Position numbers and translations under genes: made by a program. DNA of 13,644 bases from CAUZSN01 sp963582345 (GTDB lineage Bacteria; Planctomycetota; Planctomycetia; Planctomycetales; Planctomycetaceae): the NCBI GenBank assembly GCA_963582345.1, contig CAUZSN010000079.1, positions 1 to 13,644 on the forward strand, read 5' to 3'. This document shows, piece by piece, positions 1 to 6,189 of the stretch (the first letter of the stretch is position 1; each line of letters opens with the position of its first letter). Below the pieces are notes generated by a model. It was not told where the DNA came from. It did no database searches and was given only the letters and a program-made list of their open reading frames with translations.

Positions 1-162
1 TCCAGTGAAGAGTGCGGAAAGAATCTGCTCGATCACTGCGTCCTGTCCGACAATGACCTTGTGCAGTTCCTCGGTCATCAAGTCGCGATGTCTCTTGAAC
101 TTCTCTAGAAAATCGTCGAAGGCCCATTTTCCTGTGACTTTTTGTTGTTTTTCTGTAGTCAT
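1..162 (-). CDS. MoxR-family AAA+ ATPase, N-terminal fragment
   Basis: This is the first 54 residues of a leftward gene that runs off the left edge. Residues 29-54 read MTEELHKVIVGQDAVIEQIL followed by SALFTG, which matches the helix and 'VIVGQ..VI..LL.ALF.GGH' segment just before the Walker A loop in MoxR ATPases; the Walker A itself lies outside the window. MoxR proteins are cytoplasmic AAA+ chaperone-like ATPases, often encoded next to DUF58 and von Willebrand A proteins and thought to help assemble or mature metal- or membrane-linked complexes. The start ATG at 162 is preceded by AAGGA with a 3-nt spacer, a somewhat close but good ribosome binding site. Residues 1-28 are charged and have no signal peptide. 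The family call rests on a short stretch, so other AAA+ subfamilies remain possible, but the VIVGQ signature is quite specific. Confidence 0.82.
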   Translation of the reverse strand, partial: MTTEKQQKVTGKWAFDDFLEKFKRHRDLMTEELHKVIVGQDAVIEQILSALFTG

Positions 163-626
163 TTTTCCTTGACTATTCTTGTTGGGTGACTGACGTTGAC
201 AGACAGTTTTCGCGAGCACAACATCGGCTCTTCACAGGACAAACGCTCAGTATCAGTCCATATTCAATATTCGCCGAGCAATCGTCAATCCATAGAAGGT
301 CTTGCCTATGCCAATGATTGCTTTTCGACGACCGTTGGTCATTGTCTGCACGGTGGCGGCACACATTTCCTCATCGCAAGTGGCAGCATCTGATTTGTTC
401 TTCCTGTGGAACAAATGGATGCGATACGATCCGCCAAAACGTATAGTGTAACTGAAGGTGAATATCATCAAGGCGACGTAAAACGGAGTCAACGTCGTCC
501 TATATGCCATGCTACAGAACGTGGGATGGGAACAGCGTCTGTCGGTCAATTGATGGTGAGATGCCGACACTCACTAACCGAGGAATTGATGATATCAGAA
601 TCGTTGATCATTTCAGACCGTAACTA
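163..626. other. gene-poor gap between MoxR gene and citrate synthase
   Basis: These 464 bp separate two leftward genes and should hold the MoxR promoter and the citrate synthase 3' end. I see no strong hairpin terminator, RNA gene or repeat. The MoxR ribosome binding site (AAGGA at 166-170 on the minus strand) is the only clear signal. The one weak coding candidate is listed separately. Confidence 0.5.
253..510 (-). CDS. doubtful small membrane ORF (85 aa) upstream of the MoxR gene
   Basis: This leftward open frame lies between citrate synthase and the MoxR gene, in the same orientation as both. The product would begin MAYRTTLTPF, have one possible membrane helix at about residues 9-26 (PFYVALMIFTFSYTI) and a basic Cys-containing tail. 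Codon choice is not obviously odd. Against it, no Shine-Dalgarno sequence precedes the ATG at 510, other frames in this stretch are equally open, and I do not recognise the protein. I list it only because it is the best coding candidate in a 464-bp gap. It is more likely non-coding than real. Confidence 0.18.
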   Translation of the reverse strand: MAYRTTLTPFYVALMIFTFSYTIRFGGSYRIHLFHRKNKSDAATCDEEMCAATVQTMTNGRRKAIIGIGKTFYGLTIARRILNMD

Positions 627-1895
627 CTATTGGGCCAGAGGGATGTAGTTGCGTTTGGTCTTGCCAGTATAGATCTGCCGTGGCCTATTAATGCGGCTGT
701 TAGGGTTATCACGCAACTCTTTCCAATGAGCAATCCAACCGGGTAAACGGCCGAGGGCGAACATGACGGTAAACATGTTTGTGGGAATGCCCATGGCGCG
801 ATAAAGAACTCCGCTGTAAAAATCGACATTCGGATACAACTTTCGTTCGATAAAGTATTCATCATTTAGGGCCACATCTTCTAGTTGTTTGGCGATATTC
901 AACAGCGGGTCATCGATTCCCATCTGACCGAGCACCTTATCGGCAAACTTGCGGAGGATCATCGCACGCGGATCAAAGTTCTTGTAGACGCGATGCCCAA
1001 ATCCCATCAAGCGGAAGTCCGAGTTCTTGTCCTTTGCCATAGTGACATACTTCTTGTAGTCGCTGCCGTCATCGCGAATCTTCTGTAGCATCTCTAAAAC
1101 TGCCTGATTTGCACCACCGTGCAGCGGGCCCCACAAAGCACAGATTCCGGCTGACAGCGAAGCAAAGAGGTTGGCCTGGCTGCTTCCGACCAAGCGCACA
1201 GTCGAAGTGCTACAGTTTTGCTCGTGATCGGCGTGCAGAATGAGCAGTGCATTGAGTGTCTTTTCCAGGATATCAGGCACTTCGTAGTCTTCAGTGGGGA
1301 CAGCGAACATCATGTGCAGGAAATTGGCGCAATAGGATAGGTCATTGCGAGGATAAATGAACGGCTGGCCGATCGACTTCTTGTATGCGTAGGCAGCAAT
1401 CGTCTTCACTTTGGCCAGTAGGCGAATGATGTTCAGATCGATGTCATTCTCTTTCATGTCGGGGTAATAACTCGACAGCGAGGCCACCATAGATGACAGG
1501 ATTGCCATCGGATGCGCGTTGGCCGGAAATCCTTCGTAAAACTTCTTCATGTCTTCATGGAGTAGGCTGTGGTACGTCAATTGCTGGCGGAATTTGACCA
1601 ATTGTTGTTTGTCTGGAAGTTCGCCATAAATCAGTAGATGACAAACCTCAATAAACTTGGCTTGTTCAGCCAATTGCTCGATCGGATAACCGCGGTACGT
1701 AAGGATCCCTTGCTCGCCGTCGATGAAACAAATCGAACTCTTGCAGGAGCCAGTGTTTCCAAAACCAGGATCGTACGATACCGCACTAGATTGGGCACGC
1801 AGTTGAGTGATTTCAACGCCAATTTCGCCTTCCGTACCCTTTATGACGGGCAGTTCATAATCCTGCCCATTAAGCCACAGTTTGGCTGTATCCAT
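627..1895 (-). CDS. gltA: citrate synthase (type II, GltA-like)
   Basis: This enzyme condenses acetyl-CoA and oxaloacetate to citrate, the entry step of the TCA cycle, in the cytoplasm. The 422-residue length fits the bacterial type II (hexameric) family of about 425-430 residues, including the small N-terminal beta domain (KLWLNGQDYELPVIKGTEG). The catalytic triad is intact: His259 in GPLHGGANQ, His301 in GFGHRVYKNFDPRA and Asp358 in YPNVDFYSG, equivalent to E. coli His264, His305 and Asp362. The HADHEQNCSTSTVR signature (221-234) is also present. The ATG at 1895 follows AGAAAG, a modest ribosome binding site. The gene stands alone: about 370 bp of non-coding DNA lie upstream and 464 bp downstream, so it is probably monocistronic. 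Nothing looks truncated or degenerate. Confidence 0.97.
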   Translation of the reverse strand: MDTAKLWLNGQDYELPVIKGTEGEIGVEITQLRAQSSAVSYDPGFGNTGSCKSSICFIDGEQGILTYRGYPIEQLAEQAKFIEVCHLLIYGELPDKQQLVKFRQQLTYHSLLHEDMKKFYEGFPANAHPMAILSSMVASLSSYYPDMKENDIDLNIIRLLAKVKTIAAYAYKKSIGQPFIYPRNDLSYCANFLHMMFAVPTEDYEVPDILEKTLNALLILHADHEQNCSTSTVRLVGSSQANLFASLSAGICALWGPLHGGANQAVLEMLQKIRDDGSDYKKYVTMAKDKNSDFRLMGFGHRVYKNFDPRAMILRKFADKVLGQMGIDDPLLNIAKQLEDVALNDEYFIERKLYPNVDFYSGVLYRAMGIPTNMFTVMFALGRLPGWIAHWKELRDNPNSRINRPRQIYTGKTKRNYIPLAQ

Positions 1896-2266
1896 TTTTT
1901 GCTTTCTAAATAGAACTCGTACGACAGGTCAGTTACAGCCTACCACTTGCTAAATGCAATCAACTGCAGATACCAAGAAGACTTAATTTTGGACTTTAGC
2001 AGTCAATTTCGCAACCATTTTCCCATATAAGTGCCCTGTAGGCCGATGGCGGTTTAGTTAATTTTCTTTATGCAAAATTGCTTGTGCAGAAGCATTTGAT
2101 GTGAAAATTGAACAAGACTCTCCGACCATGCTACATTTTATTTTTCGCGATTTTCTGGACGAAAATCGAATTTGGGCTAGCAGGAATTGCCTTTTCGGAT
2201 GTGCATCATGTTACGTTTGTGCCTGACGATATTTCTACGGTCGAAAAAATACAATACTCCTGGGCA
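1896..2266. other. intergenic region, citrate synthase leader and M28 3' flank
   Basis: This AT-rich 371-bp stretch lies upstream of leftward citrate synthase and downstream of the M28 peptidase gene. It must carry the citrate synthase promoter. A TTGACT hexamer occurs on the minus strand near 2007, but no well-spaced TATAAT-like partner follows, so I do not call a promoter. Rightward open frames starting near 2108 and 2187 run into the antisense of the M28 gene and look like noise. No hairpin terminator or RNA gene is evident. Confidence 0.5.
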
Positions 2267-3466
2267 TCAAAAAATCGAGAGCAGCAGCAACTTCGACACA
2301 CGCGTCAGCCACTTTCGTTCGTTCGTAGTCATTGTGTTCCGGTCAACGATCTGCTTCGTTTTTATCTGAGTTTGTGACACTATAAACTGTTGGAGGTCAG
2401 TCAGTTTTTTATCTGACTTCAGCAGCAGCGTGGTAATTTGATGAATAGCCCGCGCCTCATCCACATCGGGTTCGAACTTGTCCGTCCACAAGGGTGTCGA
2501 ATCGGCATTGGCAATGCTGTTGGTGATTCGCAGCACAAGGCTTGCCACACGCGCTACTTTCTTATAGTCGATGCGATCCGGTAAATCTTGCGGTGTGTGA
2601 TAATCAGGATGCTCGCCGGTCGAGATAAACAAAAACGGAATTTTTTTGTCTCGAAACGGCCCGTAGTCGCTGCGTGTGCCGATCAGGTCGATCCCTAGGC
2701 GAGAAACTTCCAATCCGTGCGGGTGTCCCACATCATCCAGCACACGCTTCAACTCAGGTGCGTGTTCGCTGCCCAGAACGAAAACGACTGGCAACGGAAG
2801 ATTTCCCAGTGAACGACCAATCATGTCTGCGGTCAGAAAAAATTTCACGCGTTTCAGCGGCCACGGTGGATGGGCAACGAACCAACGGGAACCCCACAAC
2901 AGCTGTTCTTCCAGATCGAAGGCCAGAAAAACAATGCTTCGTCGTGGCCTGGTGCTCTCAGCCGATATCTGCCGGGCGACTTCCAGTAACATTGAGACCC
3001 CACTAGCATTGTCGTCTGCACCGCGGTACACGCGGCCGTCTCGCACTCCTAAATGATCGTAGTGCGCGCTAATGATGATAATCTCATTCTTCAACCGATC
3101 ATCGCTTCCAGGAATCCATGCACCGACATTTCTACCGAGCAGATGCGTTTTACCTTTCTCGTTGCCTGAACCGGGAATTGGCTGAAAGTAGCTTTCGGAG
3201 TCAAACAACGGTTGCAATTCCGTCTTCTTGAAACACGACCGGACGTAATTCGCGGCCATTAGCGCGCTTTCACCGGAACGTCCCTTTAACTCGGGACTTG
3301 CAAGGAATTGGATGTGAGGACGGATGTTGTCATCGATGATTCGACCAGTAAATTTTCGAAGTTGCTTGGATTGTGACGAGGGGCTTTCGCAATGGGACGC
3401 CGGAGTCAGAATCAGCGTGGCAACGACTAGCCATGTGAATTGTATTCCGCGACGACTCCAAGACAT
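2267..3466 (-). CDS. exported M28-family zinc aminopeptidase
   Basis: This is a predicted co-catalytic di-zinc metallopeptidase of the M28 family, which cleaves N-terminal residues from peptides. The expected metal and catalytic residues appear in order: His135 in SAHYDHLG, Asp151 in GADDNASG (bridging ligand), Glu186/Glu187 in FDLEEQ (general base and ligand), Asp214 in TADMIG, and His290 in EHPDYHTPQD. Residues 1-26 form a signal peptide (basic MSWSRR, hydrophobic core to about residue 21, cleavage near SHC/ES), so the enzyme probably acts in the periplasm or outside. The peptidase domain spans about 105-315. The last 80 residues are a helical, Lys-rich tail of unknown role. The ATG at 3466 has only a weak purine-rich ribosome binding site (GGGAAAA). 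The gene is separated from citrate synthase by 371 bp and is divergent from the small secreted gene, so it is likely transcribed alone. Substrate is unknown. Confidence 0.93.
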   Translation of the reverse strand: MSWSRRGIQFTWLVVATLILTPASHCESPSSQSKQLRKFTGRIIDDNIRPHIQFLASPELKGRSGESALMAANYVRSCFKKTELQPLFDSESYFQPIPGSGNEKGKTHLLGRNVGAWIPGSDDRLKNEIIIISAHYDHLGVRDGRVYRGADDNASGVSMLLEVARQISAESTRPRRSIVFLAFDLEEQLLWGSRWFVAHPPWPLKRVKFFLTADMIGRSLGNLPLPVVFVLGSEHAPELKRVLDDVGHPHGLEVSRLGIDLIGTRSDYGPFRDKKIPFLFISTGEHPDYHTPQDLPDRIDYKKVARVASLVLRITNSIANADSTPLWTDKFEPDVDEARAIHQITTLLLKSDKKLTDLQQFIVSQTQIKTKQIVDRNTMTTNERKWLTRVSKLLLLSIF

Positions 3467-3674
3467 GACAAGATTTTCCCAGAATGTGCACGTTGAATCG
3501 TTAAGAGCGAATTGTTGCGGTAAAGTACTCGTCCATCACTATTTCGGCAAGCGGAGTTGAGGTAAGCCAGAGCTCCGGATTACGCGGAATGTAGGAAACT
3601 TTCCTGTTGTACGGCATTATCAATCGCCGATGAACACGTTGAGTGTTAGTCTACGAGCACACAGCCCATACTGT

Positions 3675-3679
3675 AGGAG
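3675..3679 (+). promoter_or_regulatory. strong Shine-Dalgarno AGGAG deciding the start at 3688
   Basis: AGGAG lies 8 nt before the ATG at 3688. An in-frame ATG upstream at 3643 lacks a comparable site and would put a hydrophilic leader ahead of the signal peptide, so the 3688 start is preferred. Confidence 0.8.
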
Positions 3680-3687
3680 ACTCCCCA

Positions 3688-3993
3688 ATGTTGCGACGTG
3701 TTCTTCTGGCAGGCATTGTGTTGGCAGTAATGCTGCTGGTCTCGCCTGTCGTGAATGATTCTCAAGCACGAGCCGCTGGGCGTGGACAACCGTCCGATTG
3801 GTCTCGGTTTTTCTACTACCCACACGTCTTGTATCCGCACAACTTTCGACGGCCTCGGGACAGTTTTGACCACATGTATTACCGGTATGGACCGGAGCGA
3901 CGGATCCCGGTTTTCAACAAGACCTGGCATAATTTCTATATGGAAGAACGTCCCTATCACCGAGGACACCATTTTATTCTGGACGTCTTCTAG
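3688..3993 (+). CDS. small exported Tyr/His-rich protein (101 aa), function unknown
   Basis: This short protein starts with a clear signal peptide (MLRRVLLAGIVLAVMLLVSP, probable cleavage after SQARA near residue 29). The mature chain of about 72 residues is extremely rich in Tyr, Phe, His, Arg and Pro, with segments such as FFYYPHVLYPHNFRRP, RIPVFNKTWHNFY and a C-terminal HRGHHFILDVF. It has no Cys and little hydrophobic core. From memory, planctomycete genomes carry similar small proteins ending in HHFI.DVF, some labelled 'calmodulin-binding protein'; I cannot verify that, and I see no basis for calmodulin binding. The strong ribosome binding site and the signal peptide support a real gene. 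It is convergent with the FHA/kinase-like gene, and a likely terminator lies about 105 bp downstream. The role may be envelope-related, but this is a guess. Confidence 0.8.
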   Translation: MLRRVLLAGIVLAVMLLVSPVVNDSQARAAGRGQPSDWSRFFYYPHVLYPHNFRRPRDSFDHMYYRYGPERRIPVFNKTWHNFYMEERPYHRGHHFILDVF

Positions 3994-4306
3994 ATTCTGA
4001 ATGCACGCGAAGCTGAAATCTCAGGATTCCAGTCTGTGTTCCCTGATTCGGGCACGTTCCTAGTACGATCCAAAGACAACAACTGTGCCGAATCGGAAAG
4101 CCCGCCCGCTTCTGCGAGTGGGCTTTTCGAGATTTGACGGGAGCGTTAGCGCAACGTCACAAATTTGGCTGTTGAAAGAGGAGCAGGGCTTTTTCTTGCG
4201 ACCGTTCCGGGTGTATATGGTCAAGGGATGCTCTATTGACGTCGACCATCGAAGATTTCTGGCGGCCGTGTTCATGCGATGATAGTCGAGCCTGTCTTCG
4301 TACAAG
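3994..4306. other. convergent intergenic region with one terminator
   Basis: These 313 bp lie between the 3' ends of two convergent genes. Apart from the hairpin at 4097-4127 I see no gene, RNA or repeat. Short open frames on both strands here have no ribosome binding site and no recognisable product. Confidence 0.6.
4097..4127. terminator. probable bidirectional hairpin terminator
   Basis: AAAGCCC (4097-4103) can pair with GGGCTTT (4120-4126). Alternatively, GCCCGCTT (4104-4111) pairs with GAGTGGGC (4116-4123) around a 4-nt loop and is followed by TTTT. It lies between the convergent small secreted gene (ends 3993) and the FHA/kinase-like gene (ends 4307), so it can end both transcripts; the AAAG/CTTT flanks give a short U-run in either direction. 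Confidence 0.65.
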
Positions 4307-5536
4307 TCAGATCGTGATTCCTTCGAACTTACCAACCCGTTTGAGGTCGTAGAGCAGTTCGGTTGGTGTCTGAAAACGGTCGTCGGGATTTTTGGCCATC
4401 AGTCGCAGCACAACACCCTCGAACATATCGCTGATCGATAGCTGAAAGTCTTTCGGAGAAGCCGGTTGATCGTTGCGGATTTTCGAAATCAGTGTGGGCA
4501 GTGACTCACCTTTGAACGGCGGACGCCCTGTCAGCAGCGCATAGATGGTCGCTCCCAGACTGTAGAGGTCACTGCGAGAATCAATATCAAGGGAACTGTT
4601 CGTACGCTCCGGTGGCGCGTAGGCCAGTTCACCCACCAGTTGACCCAGACGTGTGATTTGTTCGGACTTGGTCGATTCAAGCGCTTTGGCCAGCATCATA
4701 TCACCCAACTTGATGACTTTATCCTCTGCCCGCACGAGAATGTTCTCGGGAGTAACATTTCGATGGACGATGTTGTGTTCGTAGGCGGCTTCTAAACCGC
4801 GAGCCACCTGCACGGCCACGCGGAACCCATATTGCCAGTCTAGCATGCCGACCGTACCAATCCGTTCGATCACTTTAGTCAGGCTTTCCCCGTCGACGTA
4901 TTCGAGGGCCACCCAAGCATATGGCCCGGTCGTGCCGGCGTTGTATATCTGCACGAGGTTGGGATGTCGAATCGGATACATAGTTTTCATCGCCCGGATG
5001 AACCGCTGCATCTCTTGCTGGTCCGTTGAGATCTCCGACCACAACACTTTCAAAGCGATGTCCCGATCTTGCTTGAGATCGCGGCACAAGAACACCGCCC
5101 CCGAGTTACCCCTGGCCAACTCTCGTTGCACTTCGTAGTTGTGAATTGTCGAACCGATGAGTGTCGATAGGTTGTAGTCCGAAGTTAGTTTGGAGTCTTG
5201 CGCGGGGCCAGTTGTTGGTGCCATCGTTGTCTGACAGGCGGATTCCGGAAGAATCAACTTGAGCTCCGAGTCACCGAGGCCAATGACGTCACCGGGTTGC
5301 AGTTCCCGCGTTTCGACCGTTTCAGAGTTTACGGTCGTGCCGCCGGATCCGCCTGCATTCAATAATTCGATCTTGCCATCACTCACTTCGATCACAAAAT
5401 GCTTGCGCGACACACGCGGATCAGTAAGCTGCAGAACAGCTTCTTGACCGCGTCCAACCACAACGGTTTTCCCCTCGGGCAATGGATATTGAATTCCCTT
5501 GTCGGGACCAGATGTGACCACAAGTTCGAACAACAT
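4307..5536 (-). CDS. FHA domain fused to a degenerate Ser/Thr kinase (predicted pseudokinase)
   Basis: Residues 1-95 form an FHA domain, which binds phosphothreonine peptides: VGRG (27-30) and RVSRKH (41-46) keep the Gly-Arg and Ser-Arg-x-His residues, though the usual Asn of NGT is Gly (SGGTTVN, 64-70). A linker of about 35 residues leads to a Hanks-type kinase fold at about 134-405. The fold is complete: a glycine-rich loop (LARGNSGAVF, first Gly replaced by Ala), Lys163 in ALKVL, YAPPER, and SDLYSLGATIYALLTGRPPF. The catalytic machinery is not. HRD is HRN (Asn260), the following Lys is Thr262 (HRNVTPEN), the alpha-C Glu is probably Ala182 (RFIRAMK), and DFG is DMM (Asp279 kept). It is therefore probably a signalling scaffold that may still bind nucleotide. 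No membrane segment is visible, so it should be cytoplasmic. GGAG lies about 9 nt before the ATG. Upstream on the same strand is a broken HbpS-like frame. Confidence 0.95.
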   Translation of the reverse strand: MLFELVVTSGPDKGIQYPLPEGKTVVVGRGQEAVLQLTDPRVSRKHFVIEVSDGKIELLNAGGSGGTTVNSETVETRELQPGDVIGLGDSELKLILPESACQTTMAPTTGPAQDSKLTSDYNLSTLIGSTIHNYEVQRELARGNSGAVFLCRDLKQDRDIALKVLWSEISTDQQEMQRFIRAMKTMYPIRHPNLVQIYNAGTTGPYAWVALEYVDGESLTKVIERIGTVGMLDWQYGFRVAVQVARGLEAAYEHNIVHRNVTPENILVRAEDKVIKLGDMMLAKALESTKSEQITRLGQLVGELAYAPPERTNSSLDIDSRSDLYSLGATIYALLTGRPPFKGESLPTLISKIRNDQPASPKDFQLSISDMFEGVVLRLMAKNPDDRFQTPTELLYDLKRVGKFEGITI

Positions 5537-5605
5537 GAAGAGTACTCCATTCCAAGGTGCTCAAAACGCAATCGAAAAACAAGGTGAGTTGGCGGCTGAA
5601 TGATC

Positions 5606-5786
5606 TCACAAACAGATTCCGATCACAACATCGATCACGCTGAGCATATTCATCCATACACGCAAATGCTTTGGGATAGTCGGCTGAATCAACAATGGCA
5701 ATGGCCATTTGTGCGTCGATTTCATGTGATTCGTTCAAAGCGGTCTCGACAACCGCTTGAGATTCCACCAATGTTAGGCTACTCAT
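5606..5786 (-). pseudogene. truncated, frameshifted GlcG/HbpS (DUF336) remnant
   Basis: The leftward frame from the ATG at 5786 encodes MSSLTLVESQAVVETALNES, then a stretch around MAIAIVDSADYPKAFACMDE. This closely follows the start of GlcG/HbpS-type proteins ('LTL..A..I..AAL..A...G..MAVAVVDAGGHLVAFARMDG'). The frame then loses the family pattern, but the +1 frame picks it up as MLSVIDVVIGICL before a stop at 5606, matching the usual '..SIDVAIGKA'. The remaining two thirds of the domain (about 90 residues) are absent, because the kinase-like gene begins 70 bp further on. I infer a gene broken by a frameshift and a 3' deletion. GlcG/HbpS proteins are small alpha/beta proteins, some binding heme. 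The original frame stays open to 5421, overlapping the next gene's first 116 bp. Confidence 0.6.
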
Positions 5787-6189
5787 GGTTTACTCCTTAC
5801 GTCAGCTGCGGGTCACGGAAAACAACAGGTTTCCCTGCATTGCTCGGTACCGATTGAAGACAACGTTGACAGTCTTGTTACTCGCCGATCGCCAATACGG
5901 TGACCACTCAGTACACCAAGACGACCAAGGATGAATTAGCTGATTTTTCGAACACGGTGTCTTAAGCAATTTAAGTTTAGTGGAGAATCACGCGTTCGGA
6001 CTCGGATCAGAATGGAAAATTCGCATTGGCAGCAGAGTAAGTTGCATTATGTATTAGGAGCCCAGACGACGAAAAGCTAGAATGAAAACCCACACGTGGA
6101 CTGCTTTGCCGACATATAGGCGGGCAAGCTTCTTCACGAAAGTTGATCGCCGCTGCCCCCCCCTAAACGGTAAAGGTGTGTAATCACCA
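5787..6189. other. divergent intergenic region upstream of the S9 peptidase
   Basis: About 400 bp separate the HbpS-like remnant from the rightward S9 peptidase gene and should contain divergent promoters. I could not assign -35/-10 boxes with confidence. A run of eight C (6156-6163) sits 26 nt before the S9 start codon. No RNA gene or complete repeat is seen. Confidence 0.5.
5792..5798 (-). promoter_or_regulatory. strong Shine-Dalgarno (AAGGAGT) of the HbpS-like remnant
   Basis: AAGGAGT lies 5 nt before the ATG at 5786 on the minus strand. It is the best ribosome binding site in the window, which is notable because the frame it serves is broken. It supports the view that this was once a working gene and that ribosomes may still load here. 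Confidence 0.7.

Noticed and set aside
1990..2015. TTGACT as the -35 box of a citrate synthase promoter
   Set aside because: No TATAAT-like hexamer lies 16-18 bp downstream on the minus strand.
2108..2377. Rightward 89-residue open frame with a hydrophobic start
   Set aside because: Its second half is antisense to the M28 peptidase 3' end, and it has no ribosome binding site.
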